NCBI GenBank assembly: GCA_025201345.1 | Contig: JAIXMG010000033.1 | Coordinates: forward strand, 248,001 to 312,000 | Length of the DNA: 64,000 nucleotides | Direction: 5' to 3' | Source: Thamnidium elegans | Taxonomy: Eukaryota; Mucoromycota; Mucoromycetes; Mucorales; Mucoraceae | In this document: one piece after another, positions 1 through 10,659 of the stretch | Numbering within the stretch: the first letter of the stretch is position 1 | Layout of the letters: each line of letters opens with the position of its first letter | The notes under the pieces: generated by a model | The model's input: the letters and a program-made list of their open reading frames with translations, nothing else | Databases searched by the model: none | Told to the model about the DNA's origin: nothing | Position numbers and translations under genes: made by a program

Positions 1-80
1 GTATGGGTGGCCAACTTTATTCTCTCCTTGAACAACAAACAAAACGCCTCATTTAAACTGATATCAACCTTGTTCTATAG

Positions 81-111
<31 letters not shown>

Positions 112-1599
112 CCCCGAGCGGGAACAGTAGTAGTATAAATAAGGAGTTTACTATTATTATACAACCATCATTGTCCTGGAAAACGATATTTTTTCCCGAT
201 CACTCAATTCAATGCGAGATTGTCAACTGATATATCTTTTTTATATCTGTCAATTTATATATAGGCTGTCACTTTTCTTCACCCTGATAACGTAATATCA
301 ATAAAAAAAAACGCCACATATAATATTTTGGAACCTGTATATTTAATACAGAATCAATATATAAAAACTAGTTTTTTTTTTTCTTATATCGAATGACGTG
401 TGAACTTTAATTTTCGGTTAATTCGGTTTTACTTAATCCGACCCTTTAGTATATAGAACCCAGAGAAGCTTAGGGGTAAGGATAATCTCTTTTGTCAGTG
501 CAAGCAAGTGTGTGATGTATAGGGGGTAGAACAAGTTTAGTCGTTTTTTTTTAAAAAAAAAAAAGTGTAAAAAGTATATATATACTGCTCCTTTTAGAAA
601 ACTTGTAAAAAAAAGGGCTCGATTTTGATGTTTTTTGTTCTTGTTGTGTAGACGCAATTCTCGTTTTTAAAAAAAAGGAAATTGTATCACGTCAAGCCAA
701 AAATAAAAAATTATCGCACTTACAAAATACAAAAAACAAAGCAAAAATATTGAGTTTACTGTATTAGAAAAAAGAAATATGAAAAGTAAAAGGGGATGTT
801 TTTTATGGGTACCTTAGAAAAATACTTGTCTATTTAAACTTCGAATTTTTAAATGATGACGTCCGTAGCACAACCCTTAAAAAAGGAAAAATAAATTGTA
901 TTAGAAAGCCTTTGTATCATTAGTAAAGAAAAAAAGTTGGGTCCTCGATTGCTCTTTAAATTTCATACCTTGTCTGACGTTACTTGGCTTCGTATTACGC
1001 CATAATGTATTCCTGCTACTAAACCTGAAGTGCTTTAGTTGTCTCGGGGCTTTCTGCAGACGTTGTCTTTACTGGGCTTCTCAGGTCTGTTCGCTTGACG
1101 ATGGAAAGTGGTTGCCTTGGGTTCTGGGGGGGGGCTTTATTTGTGGAAGGCTATACTGCAGTGGCTCTTTGAAGTCCGGGTCTGTTCGCTGAAAAGACAA
1201 TACGACATGGGATCTGGGGGAAGCAACTTGGGATCTGGGGATTGGGAATAGACAGTCTTCACCTTCTCGTGGTTATCCCCGTAAGTAAAAGCTTGTTGCT
1301 TTGAAACTAAGAGATTTGTAGTTTATTTAATTATTTATATTTTATTGAAATAAAAAAAAGTTATTTTATTACTTGTGTATTTGTTATAAGCATTTGCTCA
1401 TGATCATTTAAATCAGAGATATTTTTACTTTCTTCTATTAAAAAAAAAACGCGATATATCTATAGAGGCTTTGTTGTGGCAAAATATATTAGATCGTTTA
1501 TTGCTAAGTACAAATACAAACTACATTAAGCTGTTATGATGTTTCTTGATCCTTCAACATCGTCTCGTCTTGTCATAAACTTAAGACAGCCTCCTTAAT
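1..1599. other. AT-rich region without a supported gene
   Basis: No open frame with coding character is seen on either strand. The stretch is AT-rich with T and A runs. A GC-richer island at about 1020-1260 contains short direct repeats: GGTCTGTTCGCT occurs twice (about 1083 and 1169) and a TGGGATCTGGGG-like word occurs three times (about 1117, 1206 and 1229). This looks like a decayed minisatellite or a fragment of an old repeat. Confidence 0.5.
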
Positions 1600-1802
1600 A
1601 AAAAAGTTTTGTATCTGCATACATTATTTGTAACATGTCAGGACTACTCACTTTTTTATTACTTGATTGTTATGAGAATGCTTATAGTAATCATTTGCCT
1701 TTTTATCTCTTTTCTGTCTTTTATCTTAATATCGTTCGATACTTTTACCTGCGCTTACTCCTATATATCTTTCTTGCTTTTTACTGGTTTTTTTTTTTTC
1801 AA

Positions 1803-2664
1803 ATGAAAATATTAAATATACCGAATGTAAGTATAACGTATTTGATTTCCATATGCGATTTTGTTACTAACTATATACTTTACTCGGTAATATCTGCAAT
1901 ACTACGAAATATTGTTAATGGAGAGAATTATGTGAATTGGGACGATTTCGTTATTCAAGCAAAAAAACTTAATCATCAGCAGTAACTTGAACACGTTTAA
2001 GGGGGAATGCAAACGAAAATTCCAGACTGTACTTAATAACTTGAAGTATAAAATGAAAGAAGGTTCTGGAAGTAGAAATACATGGCAATCAATCTCTGAC
2101 GAACTGAAGACAATTAGATATTCACCGTCTTTCTTGTTAGCAATAACTCCATCACCATCAAGGAGCTCTGAGAAATCATCTTCAACTAATAGCAAGCATA
2201 ACGCCTTGGTTTCCATGGAAACAAAAGCTAGAATAATTGAAAATATCAGCCAACTAAATGATAATAGCAAATGGAGATTATCAAGCGGAAAATTTGTAGA
2301 AGATGCAGTTTGTCAAGTCATTAATAAATGTTAATACAAGCTTCCTGCTTTTTTCTTAATTGTTGAAACTTCGGATTCTATTTGGAAAGAAGTTTTTACC
2401 AAAGAACTTCGTGAAATCAGAAATTACAAAGCGCCAGTTCTTCCCAGTATTGATGAAGATGTAAAAAATCACTTGGCCTCATTTGATCAAGGCGTATTCA
2501 AGAAACCTAAAGATTTTTATGATCACGTCTTCGAAAGTAAATTAGAATTTAGTACTAGCACAACCAAAAGATGGATTCAAAAATCTGTCATTGAAGTTGC
2601 TGAAGTATTCGAAAAAACCTATTTTATTCACCAACTATTGTTTCTGCATTTCTCTCATCAATGA
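1803..2664 (+). pseudogene. Broken member of a multicopy fungal family
   Basis: The frame beginning near 1987 runs to a TAA at 2332-2334 and then continues open in the same frame to 2664, so a single nonsense codon splits a polypeptide of about 225 residues. Upstream, 1803-1985 is open in another frame, which implies a frameshift or an intron. The N-terminal half has a Ser-rich stretch followed by the motif KWRLSSGKFVEDAV (about 2267-2308). I associate this motif with a large uncharacterised gene family in Mucoromycota, from memory and unchecked. No catalytic motif is recognised and the C-terminal part of the family is missing. The AT-rich setting and the breaks suggest a dead copy rather than an active gene. 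Confidence 0.5.
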
Positions 2665-3479
2665 CGTTTTAAAACTGCCCAAATGTAGGGTTATTTATTA
2701 TATAAATAAGGCCGTCAACTGAAGGTGCTCTTCATTTAACACCTCTTTTCTCGCTTTTCGATAGACATGCATACGATTGTCTTTACACTTCAAACCTTTT
2801 AGGAATAACTCTTACCATTAAACTACGCTGACCCATTAACTCAATTACCGTACGGGTACAGGATGACCAAAAAGTCGATCTTTTCGAATCTAATTCCTCA
2901 AAGTAGTAGGGATGTTGTGCTCTAGATCTTTTTTTGTAGACTACTTTTCATTTTCGAGCAGTTTCATAATTAACATTAGCCAGTTTTGCAGCTTCTGCTG
3001 GTTTCATAAGCTTTGTGGTAAATGGGTAAACAATAGAAGATAAAGTCAAGTATAAATACTGTGAGACTGGATAAAATTGTTTTTATTAAATCAAAAAAGA
3101 TATGAGGATTATAAGAATTCTTTCTAAAGTTGTATTTACACTCTTCTACCAAATAGACTAGTAATTTAGAATAGATTATATTAGTGTCTTTTACATCATA
3201 CTATTTTATGATGTAATTTATATAAAAACTTTTACTTTATTGTTTAGTTTGTATATTTTACACTGATCATTGATAATGATGTAAGCTATGTTTTACTAAT
3301 TATGTGCTGGATCACGACAAACTTCTCCTGAATAAAAAAAAAGTATCGCAATTGATCTTCGGTGATGTAAACATTGTACTCTGATAACCTTTCATTTTCT
3401 GTAGTTGCTTCTTGCATATCAGTGTCTTTCGGTTCTTCCTCAACTATCTTTTTTATTTTTGATACATTTATGCAGGTTT
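2665..3479. other. Intergenic, no gene seen
   Basis: AT-rich DNA. A short palindrome, TACATCATA...TATGATGTAA, lies at about 3191-3217. No coding region, RNA gene or mobile element is recognised. Confidence 0.4.
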
Positions 3480-3623
3480 GTCAAGCTTGTCAGTCTGAAT
3501 GACGGGTTTACAACAAAAGCTGCTGCTTCATTGCCAGACTCGTCTATTATTCCACCTCTACCGTCTTCGCGAAAGAAAAATTTGGAGAATAAAAAGTCAA
3601 AAAGATGGTTAACTCAATATTAA
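3480..3623 (+). pseudogene. Short coding-like fragment, possibly the same family
   Basis: A frame ending at a TAA at 3621-3623 encodes about 45 residues (KLVSLNDGFTTKAAASL..., then a basic tail) with better codon composition than its surroundings. It could be a further fragment of the broken gene at 1803-2664, or unrelated debris. No start codon, domain or splice structure can be supported. Confidence 0.25.
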
Positions 3624-4265
3624 AAGTTGGTTGAATTACCTTCAAACATCTGGTCAAATTAGTCTCAAATTTTTGGGCAGTTAGAGACTTGTGGGACTAT
3701 TTTCACTTTCACATTTGTGATTTTTTTTTTTTTTTTTGTCTTTTCGTTTTACGTCCCACAAGTCAAAAAAGTGGGCGGACTTTTCAAAAAAAAATAATCG
3801 GTAAATTAGGAGTGGAAGCACATGTATATATGTATATTTATATATATGTATATACCATACGCCACTGTGCAACAATTATAAACCGTAAATTTATCTAAAT
3901 CGCGAGGTATTTTTTTATATTCTCAGCTATATAAAATAGATTAGTAAATACTAACTTAGCCAAGGTATGTTCTCCTCTTCTTGCATATATATCTATATAT
4001 GTATATAAATATATATATTTAGAAATGAGAATTATACCTAATCAATTGCTATAATTGCCATATCTTTACTGCTTCTCTAAATCGCTAATAAAAAATCTAC
4101 CGCAGTAACTACGGAGGTTTCATATTACACGACAGTATACAATTGTGAAAGGTTACCTTTATTAAAACACGACATCAAAATAAGATTATGTAACACATTC
4201 TAATTCAGTATAAATATCATTATTTTTTTTGATAAAAAAAAAAACCGTAAATATTTATTACAAAA
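3624..4265. other. Intergenic, upstream of the secreted-protein gene
   Basis: AT-rich DNA with TA-rich microsatellite-like stretches (about 3822-3853 and 3988-4019) and T/A runs. It presumably carries the promoter of the gene starting at 4266. TATAAATA-like sequence lies at about 4209. No other gene is seen. Confidence 0.4.
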
Positions 4266-4985
4266 ATGAAGACCACTATTATCTTGACTCTTGCCTCCAT
4301 TGCCTGTTTACAAACCGTTTCTGCCGCCTATTGGACGGTGCGTTACAGAACCGCTCCTTTGCAAAACGGTAAATACTCATCCGAGTATGAATACTGGGGA
4401 ACAGATCTTACTGCCGTCAACCAAGACTTTGGTCGCACTGAATTAGCTTGTTCTTTCACTGCTAGCCACGAAAACAAGGCTCTTCTTTTCAACAAGGTTC
4501 CCAAGTCTTACTTTGGTTGCGGTGAGCCTGATAAAGTACCTCGTTTCTCGCCTATGATCAGTGCAATGGGTTCCGATACTGAATTGTATGCTTTAGCAGT
4601 TCAAAATGGTATGGATGTTCCCTGTGTTTTGATTGAATATGGTACTGGTTACAAGACTTATATCTGTAGTGAACTTATGCCTGTCGTAAATACGCCTTCA
4701 GTTGACAAGAGTACTCCCGCTAATACCCATACTGAATCTTCTGTTTCCACCACCATACCTGCATCTACTACTACTTCTACCACTAAGACTACGACCATAA
4801 AGACCACTACTAACGCTACTAAGAAAACTACCACTAAGACTAGCCAGCCGACTGCTACCAATGCTCCTTGTAAATCTGGTTACAGAGGAAAGCGTAACGG
4901 CAAAGGGCCCAACGGAGCTTGTTGCTCTCACAGTGATGATTGTTTAGATACTTGTGTAAGTGGTATCTGTGGTGTTAGCCCATAG
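4266..4985 (+). CDS. Secreted protein: N-terminal domain, Thr-rich stalk and six-Cys module
   Basis: Single-exon gene of 239 residues. Residues 1-20 are a typical signal peptide ending VSA, so the protein is probably secreted or cell-wall associated. Residues about 21-140 form a domain beginning AYWTVRY with four Cys. Residues about 145-200 are a Thr/Ser/Lys-rich linker suited to O-mannosylation. Residues about 202-237 are a compact Cys module with the order C-x(14)-CC-x(5)-C-x(3)-C-x(4)-C, containing GKRNGKGP and CCSHSDDC. Two relatives follow downstream on the same strand, so this is a local tandem family. AATAAATAAA-like poly(A) signals follow the stop. I recognise no named domain. The spacing differs from the classical C-C-CC-C-C cystine knot. 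The function is unknown; carbohydrate binding or an apoplastic role are guesses. Confidence 0.85.
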   Translation: MKTTIILTLASIACLQTVSAAYWTVRYRTAPLQNGKYSSEYEYWGTDLTAVNQDFGRTELACSFTASHENKALLFNKVPKSYFGCGEPDKVPRFSPMISAMGSDTELYALAVQNGMDVPCVLIEYGTGYKTYICSELMPVVNTPSVDKSTPANTHTESSVSTTIPASTTTSTTKTTTIKTTTNATKKTTTKTSQPTATNAPCKSGYRGKRNGKGPNGACCSHSDDCLDTCVSGICGVSP

Positions 4986-5169
4986 ATTATACCCTTCCTA
5001 CTTTTAAAAAAATAAATAAATGTAAAACCTACATGTATATGATTCTTCTTTTTTTTTTTAAAAAAAAAAGGTGCATATTTATATTGTTTAAATATTATTT
5101 TATTCAAATACTAGATAAAAATAAAGCTTTACAGCATTTCTAGTATATACTTTTTTCTTTTTCTTTTTC

Positions 5170-5211
<42 letters not shown>

Positions 5212-5455
5212 CTTAATCTATTCACTGACTTTAAGAGCCTTTTCAGAAATCGGTTTTAACAGGTATTGACAACAATTATCTAATTGAAGTATTGCCACAA
5301 TAAACGAGAGAAATGCATTTTTTTTAAAAAATAAATAAATAAGTATCCGTCTTGGCTCAATAGGTTAGTTTCATATAATCAATACCAATGTTTTATACTG
5401 TTGACAATGTATAGCTTTATTATAAACAGCACTTAAACTACATATGCTTAGTACT
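4986..5455. other. Convergent 3' intergenic with T(n)A(n) palindromes
   Basis: Contains the 3' ends of two convergent genes. Two T-run/A-run palindromes stand out: about 5049-5070 and a longer one at about 5173-5210 preceded by CTTTTT repeats. No gene is seen. Confidence 0.5.
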
Positions 5456-5671
5456 TTAATCGTCACAAGAAAGACATCCAGTACAGAAACACCCAGACAC
5501 CCGATTCTCATACCCGTCACAATTACCATATCCTGAAATATACCCAGCCAGGCCACTCCCGGGACACCTTTCTTGATTAATGACGCTGGTAATACACGGA
5601 CAATCCAAGGACTCAACCCCACTTACGATAAAGTAAACGGTAAGTGTAGTAAATAAGATTCTAGCTAACAT
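5456..5671 (-). CDS. Small secreted cysteine-rich protein
   Basis: An ATG at 5671 opens a single-exon frame of 71 residues. Residues 1-21 (MLARILFTTLTVYFIVSGVES) form a hydrophobic signal peptide. The mature part of about 50 residues is Gly-rich and carries eight cysteines (DCPC, RC, NC, GCFC, GC, SC), an even number consistent with four disulfides. It is encoded opposite to and between members of the Cys-module family but shares no motif with them. The size, secretion signal and Cys content match the broad class of fungal small secreted proteins. No family is recognised and no function is assigned. A longer frame on the same strand in another phase is a shadow. Confidence 0.6.
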   Translation of the reverse strand: MLARILFTTLTVYFIVSGVESLDCPCITSVINQERCPGSGLAGYISGYGNCDGYENRVSGCFCTGCLSCDD

Positions 5672-6581
5672 CTTTTCCAGAGGATATCATTTTTTAGTTT
5701 GTAAATAAAAAAAAGAATGTTACAGTTTATTACCTTAAAGTATTTTTGTTGCAATTGTAACTTAAAGAAAATATAAATGTTTGAACTTGAGTGATCTATT
5801 TAAATACTAAATTCTAAATTAAACATACCTATCTCGGGGTCAAAATTTAAGGTCATGGTATCGCTAAGGACAACCACTTTGCCCCAACAACAAAAGTTTA
5901 TTTTTATTTCCTTGAGGGAATAATATATCTAGTAATAAAAACTGGAAGTGATCGACCATTTTGTTTCCGTTAATGCATTGTAAAATCGTAAATTTCTGGC
6001 ATGATGGGTGTTATCATATAAAAGAATAAAACATATATGTAGAGTTCATTATTAAATAATCTTTTGTGCGCATAAGACAAGTAAAACAGTTGACACCATT
6101 ATTTATCTCTATTTTTAAACTTAAAGAAAAGCCTTATCATTTCTCTCTTTTACCATTTCATTTTTTAACCATATACAACACTCGCATTGTTGTCCTTTTA
6201 ATATTATATATTATACATTAGTTACAGTTGAAAAATTAGTTGCCAACAGTTATAGTTCATGTATCCTTTTTCTTGTTTAAAGCCAGAAATAATAAACTTA
6301 TTTGGATAAATCGAAGTCGCCCTTTTTTTTATTGATAGGTAGCATTATTGTATATGTGCTTTTAAATAGTTCGGTAAATATGCTTGAGCTTTTTAACTGA
6401 TTACTTATAAATAATTGTATATTTTTATTATCTATGTACCAGCACAGCTTCTCATTTTTGAAAACAGCAAAGTTTTGCGGAGTAAATATAATTTAAAAAA
6501 AAAAATTATAAATACGCACAACCGGTTTGTAATTTTATAAATTACCTTCTTTTTTTCTTTTTTTTTTTTGTACGGGTACCA
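5672..6581. other. Intergenic, no gene seen
   Basis: AT-rich DNA between the divergently arranged small Cys-rich gene and the broken paralogue. No repeat or RNA gene is recognised. Some of it presumably served as promoter for the downstream paralogue. Confidence 0.4.
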
Positions 6582-7166
6582 ACGAATTTTACACTACCTA
6601 TCAGCACTTTGGTAGATCTCTGTCAGAAATTCAATGCTGATTATTGGACCGTCATATACAAAAAGGCAACTAGAGTAAACGGCGAATATTATTCTATATA
6701 CGACTACTACAATGTTGGCCCAACCGTCCCTGCACAAGTTATAAGCGACGTTAGACGTACCTGTGGAGGAGAATTTCATTCTAAAATCCAAAGTTATTTC
6801 TATAACTCTGGTGTTAACAATCCTTATATATGCTGTAGTTCTGACCCTGTAACTCCATCAGGCACAAAAACTTTGTTACATTACTTAAAAAACAGATAAT
6901 TTTATAGGATTATTCCTTGTGTCTTATTAGACGAAACTAATTTGTATGGTATTTATGTTTGCAATTTATTTGTTCCTTTAAGACTGTTACCCACTATCAC
7001 CACTACTCTTGCGCCTGCTACCACTGTTTATGCTGCTAATATCCCTGCCACCACGTACATATCAGGATATAGAGGAAAGCATAACGGAAGAGGTCCTATT
7101 AATGTATGCTGTTCTCATAATGATGATTGTAAAGATATCTGTATGAAAGGTATTTGTGGTAAATAA
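6582..7166 (+). pseudogene. Broken paralogue of the secreted Cys-module protein
   Basis: Residues encoded from about 6634 (ADYWTVIYKKATRVNGEYYS...) align with the N-terminal domain of the gene at 4266. The hydrophobic leader is still discernible just upstream, but no ATG is in frame with it. The frame stops at 6897-6899. A second block at about 6985-7166 encodes a Thr-rich remnant, then GYRGKHNGRGP and CCSHNDDCKDICMKGICGK, the Cys module. The first Cys of the module is replaced (YISGYRG instead of C-SGYRG) and much of the linker is lost. An unrecognised intron between about 6890 and 6985 is possible, but the missing start and missing Cys argue for a pseudogene. Confidence 0.65.
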
Positions 7167-7607
7167 CTTTAATTTCATTCAATAAATAAATAAAACTCTG
7201 AATTTATACGTATAAGTTGCGCATATAACTAGACTATTATGTAAAGGAAAATAGAACGGATCTAGTCTAGACTGACATTATATCTGTCACTTGTATTTTT
7301 TCCCTACCATATATGTATCTACCCTTTTGTCTTACAATTCATGCCGAAAAAACGTAGTATAATTAACTAAAACAGCTCTAGTAAACAATGTTACACCCAT
7401 CAATTGAACTCAGTAAAATCTAGTTCTATAGCGTTAATTTAATCATGACATTGCATTCATCCACTATAAAAAAATAAAAAACCGTATTTTTTTAAAAAGG
7501 CTATTTTAATTACTTGGAACAATAAATATATAAATATATAAATATCTATACTTTCTTTTTCGCTTACAAATCAATTATCCCCCCCTCCTCACTCTCTTAT
7601 TTTATTT

Positions 7608-8662
7608 ATGAGACTCAGTTCAATTTGGATACATTTAGCAGTTATTGCTCATACTGTAAATGCTTCATATTGGAACGTTATGCTTAATAAGGGTCTTGAT
7701 GTATTGGGAAATTTTTGCCTTCAATACAAGCATTGTGATATCGGTATAAAGGAACTAGAAGACAACATGGGAAATTTTGCTATTAGTGCTTGTTATTACA
7801 TTATCAGTAACGCAGATATCAACGATATTTTTAATCACATTGATATTACTGGATATTGTGGTCCAACAAAAGTATCCATTGCTAGCGTTGGAAAAGGGAT
7901 CGATTTATATTATTTGAGATTTAAAGAAACTGGAGAGGCTCTTAATTGTATGGTAATGGAAAACAGTTCTGAACATAACTTATTTATATGTGGTGATCCA
8001 CTTCCTCGTTCTACTGCTGTCATTATGACGACGGCGACAACAACTACAACTACAGCTACAACTACAACTACAACTACAACTACAACTACAACTACAACTA
8101 CAACTACAACTACAACTACAACTACTACTGCTGTTACTGTTACTACTACCGCAACTACTACTACTACTACTACTACTACTATTTTGCCACCTTCACCTTC
8201 GTGCACTACGGGGTATCTCGGGAAAAATAACGGAAAAGAACCTACCAAAGCTTGTTGTTCGCATATCAATGATTGTAAAGATTCCTGTGTAAAGGGTGTC
8301 TGTGGTACTGGTGTTGCAACACCCATCACTACAACTAAACCTGGCTCATCTGCTCCTACATGTACCACAGGGCACGAAGGAAAAAGTAACAGTAAGGCCC
8401 CAACAATGCTTGCTGCTCTCATAGCGACGACTGTAATGACTCTTGTGTAAACGACTTTTGTGGAGCGGGTATCCTGAACTCTTCTACTACCAAAACTGCC
8501 ACTAAGACCGCTACCAAGACTACTAGCAAGAAACCTGCTACTACATGCGCTGTAGATTACAAAGGAAAGCGTAACGGTCAAGATTCCACCAAATCATGTT
8601 GTTTTCACAGTGATGATTGTAAGGACACTTGCGTAAATGGTACATCTGGTAAACATCCTTAA
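7608..8662 (+). pseudogene. Three-module paralogue of the secreted protein, frameshifted
   Basis: An ATG at 7608 gives a signal peptide ending VNA, then an N-terminal domain starting SYWNVML. A Thr-rich stalk of about 55 residues encoded by an ACAACT microsatellite comes next, followed by a complete six-Cys module at about 8203-8307. A second module starts at about 8359, but a one-base deficit near 8393 throws the frame out and the first frame stops at 8448-8450. In the shifted frame the second module continues with intact CC...DDC...C spacing, followed by another Thr/Lys linker and a third module. The third module has lost its last Cys (NGTSGK). It ends at a TAA at 8660-8662. This is either a recently broken gene or a sequencing or assembly error at a run of Gs and As. 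Coding quality on both sides of the break is good. Confidence 0.7.
8038..8180 (+). repeat. ACAACT/ACT microsatellite encoding a poly-Thr stalk
   Basis: Near-perfect tandem ACAACT hexamers followed by an ACT trinucleotide run, all read as threonine in the paralogue at 7608. This is a length-variable candidate that would change stalk length without shifting frame when whole units are gained or lost. Confidence 0.9.
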
Positions 8663-9071
8663 ATATATTAAATTTCTTATCGTCAATAAAATACTTGTTA
8701 AATATACATACTTCCCTTTTTTTTATTTCAATAAATTTCCCAAATACCAAGTATTTTTTTTCGAAAGAATTATAAGTTAAACAAGCACGATAATTCCTAG
8801 CTTTAATAATAGCATAACTAATCGCATATTTAAAAATACTGATTTTCATTTTCACGCTTAGATGCGTGACTTATAATCCCATCATTTAGAAACATAAAAA
8901 AGAAACAGGTAATTATCTTGTTTTCTACAGGAATTACAAGTCAAGGGGCTGGTAACCATATTTCTAACTAATTAGATACAACTTGTATGGAATTTTTAAG
9001 GAAATAGATCAATAAAAACACTGACTTTTTTTTAAAAAAATTACTCTACTCTTTCCACTCAAATAAAAGAT
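8663..9071. other. Intergenic; contains a duplicated P450 upstream region
   Basis: The last 150 bases or so before 9072 match the sequence upstream of the intact P450 at 10660 in several blocks: TTCTACAGGAA at about 8928, TTAGATACAA at about 8972, and TCAATAAAAACACTGACTTTTT at about 9009, the last with small differences. The 5' flank was therefore duplicated together with the P450. No other gene is seen. Confidence 0.6.
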
Positions 9072-9278
9072 AAGTCTCTTTTAAAAAACTCATTCTTTAA
9101 AGCGCCTTTACAAAAGATAGCTAAATTATACAGCAATGTAATAACTTCTAGGTTCACGAAGAGTAAGTAAAAATGGTCAACTCCTGAAGACTCAATTCAT
9201 AAAAGTGGTACCATTTCTGTTGGTATTAATATGCAATTGCCTCTCAATTTGGATATTGCTTTCCATGCATTATACTGA
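9072..9278 (+). pseudogene. P450 relic: first 33 codons joined to the last ~37
   Basis: The codons from 9072 read KSLLKNSFFKAPLQKIAKLY..., colinear with the first 33 residues of the P450 at 10660 (MSLLENSFLKLPLQNAIQLY...), with the start ATG changed to AAG. After a TAA at about 9171 the same frame reads KWSTPEDSIHKSGTIS... and ends ALY-stop. This is colinear with the last exon of the intact gene (RWSTPKDSPHKNGIIS...). All of the catalytic core, roughly 460 codons plus introns, is missing. The junction is in the same frame. The flanking promoter is duplicated too, so this is a collapsed tandem copy. Confidence 0.85.
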
Positions 9279-10659
9279 CATATTCTTTTTTTTTTTTTTT
9301 TTTTTTTTGAATCAATTATCAAATAAGCCTATCAAAATTTTGGGACTTATCCCATAATTTTTAAAATAAAATAAAGGTAATAGAGAGGGAGAGTATAAGT
9401 AAATAAGTTGTTTTTTAACATCGCTTGAGACGATTAATTCTAAAACAGAAAACGAGTGCTAGTAGTTTTTTTTTTTGTAGCAGTACAGTTATTGAATACA
9501 TGATAACCACTGCGTATTTATTGTCAGTAGCTAGTTTCTTTTAAAAAAATCTGTGCTTGTTTGAGTTAAATTTGTTCAGAACTACAATACATTTATAAAA
9601 AGTTATATTACCGGATAACTTTATTATACACACACACACACACACACACACAGAAAGTCTAGGTTAAAAATATGTAATTTACAAAGCTATAAAAACGCAT
9701 TTTTGTACCAGTCAGGTAATCGATCTGTACTACGTACCACTTCGAATTTGATAATCGTCCACTATAACATAAAGCCAAAATATTATTTGTTTTAGTAAAG
9801 GTACCTAACAATCAAACTATATAACTGCATTTATGATACGTAAAAATAACCGAATGGTAAAGCGGATGTATAAATCTCTCTGATTTATATTTGTCGTACA
9901 GAGAGCTAAAGTATATGTGTTACAATGCCGTAAAAGCTAAATGAAACCATTAATTCGTTTTAAACCTTCACTCATATGGATACTTTATCCTATATTATGC
10001 GTTTTTTTTGTACACCTACAAAAGTCGTCTAGTAAACAACATACGCTTTGTAAATTTATAAAGAATTTTTTTAAAAAAAGATTTCATATTTACACAATCA
10101 TTAACTCAGTCTCGGCTTTTTGCCGTTGAATTATGACAGATTCGATTGCAGCAAATGCCACAAGTATTAACTTGATAAATAAGCATGAATTATTATACCG
10201 CTTTAAGTTATTATCATTAGATACAATACATACTCGAGTCGTACTAGATGAAGGATATTTTTTTTTCCCACAAAATAGCCATCACGTTCTTGGGTAGTAG
10301 TAACTGGTACTTTGGTTTAACCGTCAAAGTAATGGAGACATAAACCTTGTATTTTTATTAAGAATTGTAAAATACCGTCTTTGGTTCACAACAATGTACA
10401 ATAAAAATAAAATTATTTACCTTATAAATTGGAATTGAATATAAATGGTAACAAGTCCACACGTAGTACTAACCAAAAATATACAAAAAGGGAACGGAAA
10501 CATACTTCGCGTTCTACAGGAAGCATGAGCCAGAACATCTTTACTCGCGGGGTAGTTAGATACAAATTATATTGAACTTCAAAAAAAAAAAAAAATCAAT
10601 AAAAAAACATTGACTTTTTCCTAGATTAATTTCACTCTTTTCACTTACAGTAAAAAAAT
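9279..10659. other. Intergenic, upstream of P450
   Basis: AT-rich DNA with a long T run (about 9288-9308) and the dinucleotide repeat listed separately. The last 150 bases are shared in part with the region before the P450 relic. No gene is recognised. Confidence 0.4.
9628..9652. repeat. (CA)n microsatellite
   Basis: An uninterrupted run of about 12 CA/AC units in the sequence. Confidence 0.9.

Noticed and set aside
1609..1985. Overlapping plus-strand frames rich in Phe/Tyr/Leu/Ile
   Set aside because: Their composition simply follows AT-rich, T-rich DNA. Only the part after about 1803 has any link to the neighbouring broken gene.
7910..8581. Long minus-strand open frame rich in valine
   Set aside because: It is the antisense of the threonine microsatellite and the Cys modules. 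The valine run is the complement of ACAACT repeats and there is no independent support.
9845..9916. tRNA-like A-box resemblance near GGTAAAGCGGAT
   Set aside because: No cloverleaf, B box or anticodon arm could be built. No tRNA or rRNA gene was found anywhere in the window by eye.
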